A stretch of 64,000 nucleotides of DNA from Diploptera punctata (GCA_030220185.1 JASPKZ010010231.1:1-64000), one strand, 5' to 3'; shown: positions 1 to 11,960, counted from the first letter of the stretch. Translations and numbers: made by a program. The notes: generated by a model not told the origin, from the letters alone.

Positions 1-23
1 ATTTATTCGGGGTATTTTATAAT

Positions 24-26
<3 letters not shown>

Positions 27-73
<47 letters not shown>
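27..73. repeat. (AT)n microsatellite
   Basis: Uninterrupted alternating AT for about 47 bases. Simple sequence with no coding content. The bases before it are ordinary AT-rich DNA. Confidence 0.95.
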
Positions 74-77
<4 letters not shown>

Positions 78-1119
78 TGGTTTTACTTCCAAGTAATTAA
101 CGACTTTCACTAAAGGCTGTCCGCTCTTAAAGTGATTCTCGTCAAAACAAAACCATGTGACCTGCTCGATTTTCATCGGTTATGGACTCCGACGTACGAT
201 GTAGAAGCAATAAGTACACGAAAATGTAATTCCCTTTTTTAAATTAAAAATATGTCCTTCGAATATATTTGTTATTCTTCGTAAATGAAAATAATAATAT
301 TTAAAACATAGGAAATATTCTAAAATATACCTGGTCAATAATTACAACTTAAAATTAATTTATTATATATGGATGGTGCATTTGAGTCATACTTGAGCCG
401 ATCCTCATGAAACAAAATGGCTGAAAGTGTCGAGTCTTCTATTGATGTGTCGTCATATTCCTGTCAAAAGTAACAGTTATTGTGGCGCGAATAGCGGAGG
501 GATCAATAAGCGTTTGTAGATGTAAGGATAATTTAATGAGCTGATAAGGTATAGGATATTTTCCTAATATTCACACGTAATTGATGGTCTTAATAAAAAA
601 TATGTACTTGTAAATAATTGTTAAGTGAAATAAATGATCTCCCGATTAGTCATCGTGTAATGTTAAATAACGGAGAGTATTAAAAAACATTATGTGAACC
701 CGCGTATTTTAAAATTAACAAGTCACTATCTATGTGAATCTATACGGAAAGTACAACAATCGCGCACTTCACGACTAACAAAAATGTAGTAAAAGTAATT
801 CCTCGGTGACCGATATGGAGTAATTAGAACTCGCGTCATGGGCACTCAACAAAGTGTAATTTTTTTTCTACCTATCTTGCCAGTCGTAACTTCGGTGTTT
901 AGTGTGTTTCCAATATTGTAAGGTTTACTATTGGTTCTCTCATTATCACTAAAGGTGACCAAAATATTGATTGGGGATTGAAGTGAAGACTTCTAGGAAA
1001 GTACAGGAACATATCGTCTTATCCCAGTGCTTTGGGCTCTCTACTTGTTTACGGTCTAATTTCTGGAATGTCATAAATATTTACATCTCCGTACTTACTC
1101 AATTCTTAATACAGGCTTT
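74..1119. other. unassigned AT-rich DNA
   Basis: I see no open frame of note, no RNA gene and no recognisable repeat family in this stretch on either strand. It may be old decayed repeat, but nothing in it can be named. Confidence 0.4.
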
Positions 1120-2080
1120 CTACTTTACAGCAGTTTGCCTTTAATTATTGCTTTCCAGAGATTCCTATCATCCCATTATCCATCTTCCATACCTCTCTTC
1201 ATCATGGCATCATATATTCCCTCATACCATGCTCTTCTACTTCTGCCCCTCTTCCTTCTGCCTGGTACCATCCAATCCAACACCTGTTTAGGCCACTGGT
1301 CTTCCGACATCCGTTGTACATGTCCATACCACTGTAGAGCTCTCTTTATTATCCTATCGATAACGGTTTCTTGCGTATCCATTTCTTGTCTGATATATGT
1401 ATTTCGAATATGTTCTAGCCTGGATATTCTCATACTTCTCCGTAATCCATCCATTTCTGTCGCCAAGATTCTTTTCTGCATCCTTTCATTTATTGTCTAG
1501 CTTTCTGATCCATATGTGAGTATACTTTCTATTATTGTCTGTATAATCTCCTTTTTTGTTTTTCTGGTTAAATTTCTATACCATAAAAGACCATTCAGGG
1601 ATCTAATCGCCCTCCTTCAACAATTTACTCTGTTAATAATATATTTTTCACAAGTACCAGATTTATCTATTATAGATCAAAGATATTTAAATTCTTCATC
1701 AAGTTTAATTATCACATTATTTACTTGTAGGTCTTCTGAAATTGCTCCGATTACCTTATATTCTGTTTTAATATAATTTACCTTCAATCCACCTACCTCG
1801 AATGTATCTACCACCTTTCTAATCATATATTCTATATCTTCTTTATCTTGTCCTATTATAATCTGGTTATCAGCGATTAATAAATTGTGCAGTAAATAAC
1901 CATTAATGTTGTTTCCCATTCCCTACATGACTTGTTCCATTTTTTAATACATCTTCTAAATATATCTTGAACAATGTTGGTGAATCCCGCATCCTTGTTT
2001 TAATACTTTTGTTATATCAAATTCTGAGGATACTCTATTTCCAACCTTATTACATGCGTTACAATCATACATTCTTTAAT
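1120..2080 (-). pseudogene. LINE reverse transcriptase remnant (RTE-like C-terminal half)
   Basis: Read on the minus strand, this is the middle and end of a non-LTR retrotransposon polymerase. From the 5' side (near 2075): an unprocessed-looking VLKQGCGI / SPTLFKIYLED segment (motif around the RT palm, split over two frames near 1985), then a degraded catalytic stretch reading LLIADNQIIIGQDKEDIEYM where related elements have FADD, then the thumb, and finally the typical LINE tail with LQWYGHVQRMSEDQWPKQVL and a basic GRRKRGRSRR stretch near 1230-1300. The catalytic second Asp is Asn and several frames are needed to read it, so it is dead. The endonuclease and the N-terminal RT are missing (5' truncation). 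Family assignment rests on recalled resemblance of these motifs to arthropod LINE proteins. Confidence 0.8.
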
Positions 2081-2815
2081 AAAATGTCTCCGTAAAAATA
2101 TAAAAAAGCTTTATTCATAACACATCCGAAACCTTTTCAATAACAATAGTAATCATTTCTCTCGAGTCTTATCCGTAATACAACTATATCAGTGACATAT
2201 TTTTTAAAACAAAGTGCTGCATTAAATTCGTTTCAATACTCGCTAATTCTATTGTTATTACCAAAGATTTTAATATATTTTAAAATGTACGTCGATCGTT
2301 CCTTTGACAGTCTTCACTGTTCTTTCATATTTTCCTCTTACTGTACACTTTTTACACAAATGGTTGGAAACCCGAAGGACAAAATACCCTTTTATCTAAT
2401 ATGTGTTTCATTTTATAGCAACAATTATATTTCAAATTATTAATGTCCCCACTTTGAGGTTCAATCTGAATGTAAACAAATCCTATCTATCAGATAATTT
2501 AATATGAATTAGGAATTTATATATGCCATCTCCCTAACTCAGATAGAAAATCCGTTCTGAAATTAGATCTATTTGTGGCACCAGGATTTCAACTCGACTC
2601 AAATGGTAGTTATCACAGGTTAGGAAATAACAGTAAATAATTCACGTGTTCGGCGTGAAGTATTACGTCACTTTTAGTTTCAGTTTTCATAAAATAATTT
2701 CGTTACTTTACGAGGTATGCTAATTATTTGTTCTCATGAGAGTAAGAGAACTGTGTTCCAGAATTTATGCTGAAAGAAAAATGTGTATCGTCCGCGAATA
2801 GAATTCGAGACACTA
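2081..2815. other. unassigned DNA between LINE remnant and minisatellite
   Basis: AT-rich, with stop codons in all frames at short spacing. Nothing recognisable. Confidence 0.4.
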
Positions 2816-4129
2816 CTGTAAGTTCGTAAACAAGTTCGTAAACAAGTTCGTAAACAAGTTCGTAAACAAGTTCGTAAACAAGCTCGTAAACAAGTTCGTA
2901 AACAAGTTCGTAAACAAGTTCGTAAACAAGTTCGTAAACAAGTTCGTAAACAAGCTCGTAAACAAGCTCGTAAACAAGCTCGTAAACAAGCTCGTAAACA
3001 AGCTCGTAAACAAGCTCGTAAACAAGCTCGTAAACAAGTGCGTAAACAAGTGCGTAAACAAGCTCGTAAACAAGCTCGTAAACAAGCTCGTAAACAAGCT
3101 CGTAAACAAGCTCGTAAACAAGTTCGTAAACAAGCTCGTAAACAAGCTCGTAAACAAGCTCGTAAACAAGCTCGTAAACAAGCTCGTAAACAAGCTCGTA
3201 AACAAGCTCGTAAACAAGCTCGTAAACAAGCTCGTAAACAAGCTCGTAAACAAGCTCGTAAACAAGCTCGTAAACAAGCTCGTAAACAAGCTCGTAAACA
3301 AGCTCGTAAACAAGCTCGTAAACAAGCTCGTAAACAAGTTCGTAAACAAGTTCGTAAACAAGTTCGTAAACAAGTTCGTAAACAAGTTCGTAAACAAGTT
3401 CGTAAACAAGCTCGTAAACAAGCTCGTAAACAAGCTCGTAAACAAGCTCGTAAACAAGTTCGTAAACAAGTTCGTAAACAAGTTCGTAAACAAGTTCGTA
3501 AACAAGTTCGTAAACAAGCTCGTAAACAAGCTCGTAAACAAGCTCGTAAACAAGCTCGTAAACAAGCTCGTAAACAAGCTCGTAAACAAGCTCGTAAACA
3601 AGCTCGTAAACAAGCTCGTAAACAAGCTCGTAAACAAGCTCGTAAACAAGCTCGTAAACAAGCTCGTAAACAAGCTCGTAAACAAGCTCGTAAACAAGCT
3701 CGTAAACAAGCTCGTAAACAAGCTCGTAAACAAGCTCGTAAACAAGCTCGTAAACAAGCTCGTAAACAAGTTCGTAAACAAGCTCGTAAACAAGCTCGTA
3801 AACAAGCTCGTAACAAGCTCGTAAACAAGTCGTAAACAAGTTCGTAAACAAGTTCGTAAACAAGCTCGTAAACAAGCTCGTAACAAGCTCGTAAACAAGC
3901 TCGTAAACAAGCTCGTAAACAAGCTCGTAAACAAGTTCGTAAACAAGCTCGTAAACAAGCTCGTAAACAAGCTCGTAAACAAGCTCGTAAACAAGCTCGT
4001 AAACAAGCTCGTAAACAAGCTCGTAAACAAGCTCGTAAACAAGCTCGTAAACAAGCTCGTAAACAAGCTCGTAAACAAGCTCGTAAACAAGTTCGTAAAC
4101 AAGTTCGTAAACAAGTTCGTAAACAAGTT
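2816..4129. repeat. 12-bp minisatellite, about 109 units, GTAAACAAGYTC
   Basis: A head-to-tail array of a 12-base unit, GTAAACAAGCTC or GTAAACAAGTTC, with two GTGC variants near 3037-3060. From 2821 to 3780 the phase is perfect (exactly five units per 60 bases). Three single-base deletions fall between about 3812 and 3885 and together restore the original triplet phase. Because 12 is a multiple of three, most frames on both strands stay open and give artefactual polypeptides of four-residue repeats. C-type and T-type units occur in blocks (for example six T, four C, five T at 3337-3517), which suggests block amplification. Every intact unit carries GTAAACA, the core recognised by forkhead (FOX) proteins. 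Whether it is bound is unknown. Confidence 0.97.
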
Positions 4130-5935
4130 ACACATGTCAACCAATTATCTCCAGGAATAAGTTCGCCGCTATCCATTTGAAATTAAGAAATGTCTCTGTA
4201 TGTAAAATGATTTTATTCATACGACTGCTTATGAATTTAAATAAGCCGTATATAGCAATAGGAAGCTAGATGGACGCGTGTTCCGATCAGAGCAGTGGCA
4301 TTTTTATTAAACGGCTCTATTTAATATCTCATGTCATAACGTTGTAATTCAATGCTGGGCATGAAGGTAGTGACACTTTGCCCAGAGCCTGTCCTTTAGG
4401 CTTGATATTGTATTATATGCCAAAATTCCATGACCAGGAACTCACAGCTTCACTTCCCAATCGAAGAAGCCATTAGTAAGGCATTTTACTTCTTAAAAAA
4501 TCGACTGCATCCTCAAACAGAGGAATTAGAAGCAATTAATATAATCGATAGTAGGCAGATTTACTTTCTACGTGGACACCAACCAGAGTATTGCCTGATT
4601 TTTTTAATTATAAAACTTTGCATAAATTATCTTGTTTAAGAAAATGAGAGAACATAATGTAGGCTGCAGTATAGGGGTTCAAGCAATATAACAATTTTGT
4701 ATTGTTTTATCATCGTATCAATAATATGTGGCTATGATGATCTTTGAAAGCTTCCATATTTTCTTTCCGAATTAGATTTGTAATTTCTGAATCAGATTTG
4801 TTATTTCTGTAACTAGTTTAGAAGCTATCACTGCAACATTTCCAACACCTAACACATCAGACCATGATACACTATTCCTGTAACAATATTATTTATTCAC
4901 CACAGAACAATAGCAGCAAACAAACATAATAAAGTCTGAAGTCCTTAAAGTTAGGTTCGTTTTACAAAATTAAATGGTATTTGATGTACGGTAAATAATA
5001 TTTACGCACACACTATTAGATAAATTATAATTGTATACGGTTTTCTTGTTTCTTAAATATTAATACAACGTAAGTACTAATGGAAATGACAATAACATAA
5101 GAGATATGACTATTATACCAAATCAAACACAGTAACTGCTATATTTAGATCAGTCGTGTTGGTAAGAAAACCACATTTGGAGATACCATGTTCTGACAAA
5201 ACTCCATAAATTTGGACTACAGTTGTACCCTGCTTTATTTAACTTTTTTTCGAGTTTAACTGAACATAAAGATGCCACATTCTTCAGATCTTAATTGTTG
5301 CAATCTTCTGTTCAATTTGCAGTAATAAACCTGTAACTTAACTAAAGTTCAAATTAAACACGTGTAGGTAAAGTTTGACAACACAGGGTAGTTTCACAAA
5401 ACGGGGCACTCTCTTATATCTTCGTGATTAGAGCTATCATCTTTCAAATTATTGTTGACCTAATTTGCAATGGCACTCAATTATAAAATATTTAAGTTAG
5501 TGCAGATTTGTTTTTTGCCAGTGAGAAAAAAGTATCACGTGTTCGTATTTATCAGCAGTGATATTAATATTTCTGAGTTAAAGGGGTCCTAAATAATCTT
5601 TTTCTCAGTGCTATAAGTTTATATTATCACTTAGTAGATACAATTGTATGTTAGTTCACAATAACCATGTTACTAACCTCTGAATTTCATGCAAGCCATG
5701 TTTTAAAGAAAACGTAGCGTGGTTGTACAAAACTGGGTAGTAAATAGTTTTCTAAAATGGGGTACCCCAATTTATGCTCAATGCCCCACGCCGTAGCGGT
5801 GCATTTTTAGGCAACATGCTTAGAGCAGAGTTACTGAATTTATACTGGTTCCAGTCCCCAGGGGAGAATTAATTTTTTCATGGAATGTTGGTCAACCCTA
5901 TGGGACTGATGCTCAAACAACGTAGCGAAAAAATA
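4130..5935. other. unassigned DNA; possible decayed repeat
   Basis: No convincing gene. A short open stretch at 4430-4639 has no recognisable motif. Two segments (about 5380-5410 and 5720-5795) share ACAAAACTGGGTA-like and GGGGYACYCC-like wording, which recalls the repeated internal motifs of the pogo-like elements further on, but I could not find paired ends. Confidence 0.35.
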
Positions 5936-6500
5936 AAATAAATAAATAAATAGATAAATGAATAGCTTTATTTTACCTGGCCTTAAGGCCTTGTCTGCCA
6001 CTCAACCAGGTTTTTAAAAAATACAAAATACAAAAAAAATAGTCATACAACTACATAAACAATTACATATTATAAAAACAATACATTCAATATTTATAAT
6101 CTATTTTGATTTACTCAAAATTTAACAATTAAATATATAATATGTACAAGGTATAAAAAACGAGAAAACAAGTATTAATGACATGGTATAAATTTAAATA
6201 AATAAAGAGAAATTAATTATTAGACAACTGGTAACTGTATAAGCGTGAATTAAAGGTGCCAAGTGTGCGGCAACCTCTGATATCTTGAGGAAGGAAATTC
6301 CAGTAGCGGGCAGAGGCTACAGTGAAGGAAGTAGAATAAGAAGAAGTGCTATGAAGAGGAATTGTTAGCAGACTGCTATATTTTGACCTAGTGTCAATAT
6401 TGTGGTAAGAGGATAACTTCTCAAATCTGGACGCAAGTAACTAGGAGTGTAGGAATTCAGAAGCTTGAAAAGTAGTGAAAGGTAATGCAATTTACGTCTG

Positions 6501-7942
6501 TCAAGTTAGACGGAGCCAAGAGAGGTTATTAAAGTGTTCGGAAATATGGTCATAACGGCGGATATTGAAAATGAATCGAACGCAAGCATTATGAACACGC
6601 TGCAATCTTTGCGACAAGTCATGGTTTAGATCATTAAATATAATGTCACAATAATCGAAGTGTGGCAATACAAGAACCTGCACAAGGATTTGTTTTAACG
6701 AAACTGGGAGAAAATGCTTTAAACGTCTAAGATAATGTAAGATGGAGAAAGTCTTTTTACATATGTGTTTCACTTGTGTTTGCCAGGTTAAATTTGCGTA
6801 TAGATATAGTCCAAGATTTATTACTGAAGAAGAATAAGGGATAATTTTATTATTTATAGTAATGTTTGGAAGTGCAGATATGTCAACAGTTGTAAGTAGT
6901 ATTTGTTGTCCCATTAGAATTACTTGTCACTTGTTAGGATTAAGATTTAGACCGATACTTGAAGACCAGTTAAAGATGGATGTGAGATCGTCATTCATTT
7001 TCGTCAAGCTGTTATAGAGAGAATGAGGAGGTGAATGTAGATAAATTTGAAGATTATCAGCATAGAGGTGATAGAGGCAGTGCTTTAGTACAGTTGGTAA
7101 GTCATTTATATAGATTGAGAAAAGAAGAGGCCCGAGAACACTGCCCTGGCGGACTCCAGCCTGCACGTTGCGCCAACACGAATATCTAGAGTTTAGTAAA
7201 ACGTATTGTTGACGAACGTGCAGGAATGAGTCGAATCAGGAAACAGCGCTGTCAGACAGTGTAGGTGCTTGAGCTTTATCATAAGTAAGTCGTGGTGTAC
7301 TGTATCCAAAGCTTTGCTGAAGTCAAGTAAGGTTAAAGGAGTCAATTCATGTCTGTCCATGGCATCACGAATATCTTCAGTAATTTTTAACAAAGCTGTG
7401 GTTGTGCTATGGCCAGATCTAAAGCCGGATTGATAAGGATCAAGGAGATGATTTTCTTGGAGATACTCAGTCATTTGCTTATGTACAATATGTTCCAGGG
7501 CTTTAGATAATGTCCGAAGGATGCTAATCGGTCGGATGTCATTGCAGTTAGTAGGTGTACTTATTTTAGCTATAGGCCGAACCCTAGACTGTTTCCATAC
7601 AGTAGGGAAGGTAGAAGTCATAAGGGAAGCATTAAAAATATGAGTCACTGTGGGTAGTATAATGTCAACGATTTTATTTTGCATTAAAATGCTGATGTTA
7701 TCTGTTCCTTGTGTATAGGATTTAATGCGCTTGAGTGCTTTTTTAACGTCTATAGGCGAAATGTTGTGAAAGTAAAATTTTTTTCTCTTTCTATATGGGG
7801 GATGGGGACAAGTCTTTAAGAATGTATATTTTATTTTTTTTTTGTCTGGAGGTGTCATGGGTATTGAGGTAAAATGTTCATTTAAGTCATCTACAGATAT
7901 GTGTATATAGTCAGTTGGGGGATTCAACTGTCTAAGTCCCAT
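6501..7942 (-). pseudogene. reverse transcriptase of LINE copy 1 (inactive)
   Basis: RNA-dependent DNA polymerase that would prime on a nicked target and copy the element RNA. Order on the minus strand: N-terminal region with DDLNEHFTSI, finger/palm segment with RPISILRTLSKALEHIV, the family signature QSGFRSGHSTTTALL, the first catalytic Asp in LLDFSKALDTVHHDLL, then after a break at 7167-7192 QAGVRQGSVLGPLLFSIYIN, and the catalytic box as YADN instead of YADD. The C-terminal thumb (6501-6914) ends in RVHNACVRFIFNIRRYDHIS. The loss of the second catalytic Asp and at least two breaks make it non-functional. Compare the intact YADD in copy 2. Confidence 0.85.
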
Positions 7943-8443
7943 TTAACGGAGATTTCGTCAGGTGTCCCGTGCACTATTTCAGGTCCGATTATACTGTGGG
8001 CGTGTCGTAGTTTGGTATTGCGTATAGTTTGTGTAGTTGTGTTTCTAAGTTGTTTGTAAAGTTGCCAGTTCTCGTCATTTTTATGTCATGTGTATGTTCG
8101 GTAGGTTTTGTCTCGTTTTGACATAAGTTCACGTATTGAGTCATTCATCCAGGGTGCAGGGGGGGCGAGTAAATTGTCGGGTTTTTACTGGTGCATGTTT
8201 GTCATATAGTTGTAGTATCTGTGTACTAAATGTCTCTACTTTTTCATCAACTGATCTAAGATTTCATATTGTGTACCGAGGTAGTTCTAAAGCGTCTGAT
8301 TTTAATTTAGTCTCGTCTATGTTTTGTAAATTTCTGTACGTAATCAATTTAGAGCGTCTTTTAGGACATAGGAGTGAGTATTGTACAAATACAATGTCAT
8401 GAGCAGATATGCCGGGAGAAGGAATTTGTCCATATCACAGTAC

Positions 8444-9020
8444 TTATGTGGATGTGAAGTCAACTATTAAGTCCAGTTGAGTGTCGGTAGTAGCAGTATG
8501 ATGTGTGGCAGAGAGAGGAACAATGGTCATATTAAAGCTTTGGAACATATTTTTAAATTGTATGGCTGGTGAGTCAGTCTGAAGAAGATTTGTATTAAAA
8601 TCGCCTGCGACAATAACGTGTTCATAATGAGGCAATAAATCGTTCCACAGCGTTTTCTAGATACGAAGGTGCCCTATTTTTGGAGGTTTGTATACAATGC
8701 ATAAGAGACATTTTTTTAGACTGGCTTGAATTTCTACGAATAAGAACTCGGGGCGAGCGGAATATACAGAAGGGGACTGTGGGACAATTCTTGGATTAAG
8801 CTCATTTGATATAAAGGCACAAACTCCTCCACCTCTTTTATCTATTCTGTCGTTTCTGAGCAGTGTATATCCGTCTAAGTGAACAAGGGAGGACGGTATG
8901 GAAGAGGTGAGCCAGGTTTCCGAAATTAAAATGGCGCTCAGTCCAAGAGATGAAAATATGGTTTCAAACTCATCAAAGTGGGACGGAATGCTTTGTGAAT
9001 TTATGTGAGCGATTTTAAGT
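8444..9020 (-). pseudogene. LINE copy 1 endonuclease domain (apurinic-type)
   Basis: Exonuclease/endonuclease/phosphatase-type domain that nicks target DNA for LINE integration. On the minus strand, from 9020 downward, I read AHINSQSIPSHFDEF, ILISETWL, a RGGGV motif and VYKPPKIGHL, then, in the next open segment (8444-8635), VIVAGDFNTNLL and TDTQLDLIVDF. SETWL, GDFN and the terminal LDLI are the usual landmarks. A stop and a frame change around 8636-8660 break it. It lies directly upstream of the RT, as in one ORF2. Confidence 0.8.
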
Positions 9021-9265
9021 GATTATTTATCAATATAAAATGCATTTGTAAGTAGACTGGTGGTTGTTGTCGGAGGGGATGACCGGGAGTCAGGAATTCT
9101 ACCTGTTTTAAAAGCTGTCTTCACAATAGGACGGTGTTTGGAGAAGGGGATAATATCTGAGTCAGGAGTTGCAATCAAGTCATCATATGACAGCTCAATG
9201 TTGTCAATTGCAGACAGTAAAAATAAACTATGTACTGTAATAACTCTAATAAAATTAAATATTTA

Positions 9266-10514
9266 GCTAAACAAAGAACTTAAAAATGAAAATAAAACTA
9301 GCAAGTTGTCCTATATAAAAGAATAATAAACTTAAAACTTACCTAAATTAGAAATAAATTAACAATATAATCGTTAGCAAAGAAAAGAAAAATAAAGTAA
9401 ATATAATTTGGGTAGCTACAATAAGTAGCGATGCCTGGTTTAGAAAACTAGCTTCAACTGCTGGAAAAACTGACACGGTGATCAGAAGTCACACTAAACT
9501 AGTTGGATAATAGTTAATTCTGCGATTTAAATGTAGATGTGAGGCCAGCAGCAGGCTGGTAGGCCAAATACGTTCAAGATCTGTCGTTGTTTGGTTTTAT
9601 CCTCCCCTTTAGCAACACATTGGTTTTCTCTGTACAGATATAAAAAAAACACACAATGAGTTCTAAATATCAAAGAAAAACAACAAGGCTATGACTTCAT
9701 TCCAAAACTTATTGTTACATTTTGGCCTCTTGCAAAAATCAATAGCTAACGTATTTGAATATGCATTGTAACATGAAATTGCACATAAATTAAAATTATG
9801 TGTCAAGGTATTATCATTGTTATTAATTCATTTGTTGATACCTACTTGATCTTGTCAGTCCTACAAAACGGTATTATTTTTCAATTAAGGAATATTATAT
9901 TCTAGGGAGAAATATATAACTTATTAACATTCTAATCTGTCTGTGGGTTAACAATGTATTCTTACATAGTACAGCAAAATATTACTTTCTTGTGCCAACT
10001 TTATCTTTCAGAATAACTAATTAAAGCTTAGGTATTCTGTTTTGTCCAACTTTCTTTACCTGTTTCATCAGCTTACACTAAATTTCTATTTTAAATTTAG
10101 AATCAAATTCTCTACTTAACTAGTGATCAAATTTCACTTCAGAGATCATCCTTCTCTTTTCTTTCATCGCTTTGCTGCAGCATCGAGATTCATGAAGTTT
10201 ATGCTTCGCTAAGTCAGATAAGACAGAAGAGCGTCACATCCTTATGTTTGTCAACATTAAGCTCGCAACCTGCCTCCAGGGAACATATAAAGTTTCTCTT
10301 GTGATATTTGAGTTTTCCCACACTGTTGACACGAGTGGTTGGTGTAAGATTATTTCTTTACTAGGTTAGAGGGTTGCCAGGTGTCTGGAGGGTAGATCGC
10401 TTCCCCTGTGGATGTAACTCACTACCGGGTTCAGTGTCTATAGAAAGCGTTAATCAGATACGGAGAACATAATTTCTCCTCGCAATTTGGATCCAAATCA
10501 TGAATGATAAAAAT

Positions 10515-10515
<1 letters not shown>
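9266..10515. other. unassigned DNA
   Basis: No open frame, RNA gene or repeat family that I can recognise on either strand. Confidence 0.35.
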
Positions 10516-10547
<32 letters not shown>

Positions 10548-10548
10548 C
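10516..10548. repeat. (AT)n microsatellite
   Basis: Short alternating AT tract immediately before the 3' end of a SINE. Confidence 0.9.
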
Positions 10549-10552
10549 CATC

Positions 10553-10870
10553 TATATTAATTCTGCCCGAAGGCAGGTCTTTCACTGCAATCATTGCATT
10601 TTCATGCTATGCTTTGCAACTTTACTAGGGAACTGTAGGTGTGGTAGCTTCCCGTTACCTTCCACACCGGTAAGGATGATGATGATGAGATGATAATAAG
10701 GATGATGATGATGATGACCACATGATTTCGGGGACCGTTTGGGCCTTAAAATTTTCCTGACATTTGTCTTACAGGTGAGGAAAAACCCCGATAAAAATCT
10801 CACCCAGAAAAACTGCCCCGACCAGGGCTCGAACCCGGGCCCGCTGCGTGACAAGGTAGCATGCTACCTC
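10553..10870 (-). mobile_element. tRNA-derived SINE, family B, copy 1
   Basis: Minus-strand SINE. From its 5' end (10870): an A-box-like TGGTCTCGAGG, then CACGCAGCGGGCCCGGGTTCG with a B box (GGTTCGAGCCC, about 10827), a body with ACCTGTAAGACAAATGTCAG and GGCCCAAACGGTCCCCGAAA, a CATCAT microsatellite (10676-10717), and a 3' part with CTACCACACCTACAGTTCCC ending in CTGCCTTCGGGCAGAA. The Pol III boxes mark it as tRNA-derived. The same family recurs at 10871, 13612, 31500, 35206, 41568 and 47985. Confidence 0.85.
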
Positions 10871-11212
10871 GAGACCAGAGTGTTCTGTCCTAGGGCAGGT
10901 CTTTCATTGCAATCATAGCATTATCATATTATTCTTTGAGTATGTTTTTGCAACTTTACTAGGGAATTATAGGTGTGGTAGCTTCCCGTTGCTTTCCACA
11001 CCGGTGAAGGATGATGATGATGTTAGTTGATGATGGCGGCCAGATGATGTTCGGGGAACTCTTGGGCCTTAAAGCTACCCGACATTTGTCTTACAGGTGA
11101 GGAAAAAAACTGATAAAACTCACCTAGGAAGCTTGTTCAAACCGTGAATTGAACCAGGACCAGCTGCGGGAAAAGGCAATACGCTACCTCGAGACTGCAG
11201 CGATGGAGACAT
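10871..11212 (-). mobile_element. tRNA-derived SINE, family B, copy 2
   Basis: Second, more diverged minus-strand copy placed directly next to copy 1. The tRNA-like head (about 11125-11210) has lost part of its B box. The conserved body (TTACAGGTGAGG on the plus strand near 11092) and the ATGATGATG block (11008-11020) are clear, as is the 3' tail beginning TTCTGTCCTAGGGCAGG. Confidence 0.8.
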
Positions 11213-11217
11213 ATATA

Positions 11218-11872
11218 GGGTGTTGCAAAAAACACTGACAACGGAGGTGAGGTGGTATATTGAGATTGGCCAAGCATTTTTTAATAAAGTACCTATGTCC
11301 GGAAATGATGGATTTTCACTCTATGAGTAGCTAACTTCTGAACAGTTCCGTTCGTTGGATTTCAAGACTCAATACTTGACAACACTGCTACAGCCACATC
11401 ACGTTTTTTAAATATCCCCCTCCCATCTCGTAGTAGAACGTACATCGTAGATGTACTAATTGGCGCACACGTTCAAATACGCCTGGCTTCATTTGAATTA
11501 TTTGTGTAAATGCCTGTATTGGCGCTATAAGATCCATACGCGACACTACTGGACTGTTTCATGTAGCCCCACAAAACGTAGTCGAGAGGGTTAAGATCAG
11601 GTGATCTTGAAGACGATGGATTGGACCTCCTCTTCCAATCCATCGACCTGATACGTGATATCCAAATGTCTCCTCGCATTAGCATAGAAGTGAGATGGAT
11701 GCTTCGTCGCGTAGTAGCCACATTCCTTTGCAAATCCATGTATCATGGATTCCGTACCAGTGAGTGCCATTGTGTGAAAACGCATCACTTCTGGACATTC
11801 GTACCTTATTAAAAATGGTCAACATATCTCAATATACTGTATCACCTCCGTTATAGGCTTTTTTGGAACACC

Positions 11873-11873
<1 letters not shown>
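11218..11873 (-). mobile_element. mariner-like element, internally deleted, TA-flanked
   Basis: Ends are inverted copies of each other: left GGGTGTTGCAAAAAACACTG, right (reverse complement) TGGTGTTCCAAAAAAGCC, and the similarity continues inward through AACGGAGGTGA...GTATATTGAGAT for about 50 bases. TA dinucleotides flank both ends. At ~656 bp it is about half the length of an autonomous mariner. The interior encodes on the minus strand the C-terminal part of a DDE/D transposase. Confidence 0.85.
11473..11788 (-). pseudogene. mariner-type transposase C-terminal remnant
   Basis: Transposase for cut-and-paste movement at TA. Two overlapping minus-strand frames are needed: the upstream one reads HFYANARRHLDITYQVDGL (11597-11788) and, after a frameshift near 11600-11640, the other reads SPDLNPLDYVLWGYMK (11473-11739). 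In related elements SPDL...LDFFLWG carries the third catalytic acidic residue. The first catalytic domain and the DNA-binding N terminus are absent. Non-functional. Confidence 0.75.

Positions 11874-11960
<87 letters not shown>
11874..11960. repeat. compound (AT)n(GT)n microsatellite
   Basis: About 40 bases of AT followed by about 45 bases of GT, starting at the TA that flanks the mariner-like element. The target TA may therefore have been part of a pre-existing AT tract. Confidence 0.95.

Larger units (their letters stand above)
5936..9265 (-). mobile_element. LINE copy 1, CR1/Jockey-like, near full-length second ORF, broken
   Basis: A minus-strand non-LTR retrotransposon. The 3' end is at the low coordinate: an ATAAAT-type tail (5936-5965) preceded by a GGCCTTAAGGCC hairpin (about 5981-5993). 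The 5' side reads, in order, a short N-terminal region (about 9040-9260), an endonuclease domain (8444-9020), a linker with LQLYDKHAPVKTR (about 8165-8215) and the reverse transcriptase (6501-7942). The copy is interrupted by stops and frameshifts, and its RT catalytic box is mutated. The same family is present at 42156-44565 (copy 2), and its 3' end occurs at 46966 (copy 3). Confidence 0.85.

Noticed and set aside
1135..1776. Plus-strand frames over the first LINE remnant
   Set aside because: Shadows of the minus-strand LINE, whose RT motifs are recognisable.
2816..4129. CRISPR-like array
   Set aside because: The repeat has no spacers: units follow each other directly with a 12-base period.
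2724..4176. Long open frames (up to 480 codons) with four-residue repeats on both strands
   Set aside because: They are a by-product of a 12-base tandem repeat, which is open in most frames. No start context, no domain, no neighbouring gene.
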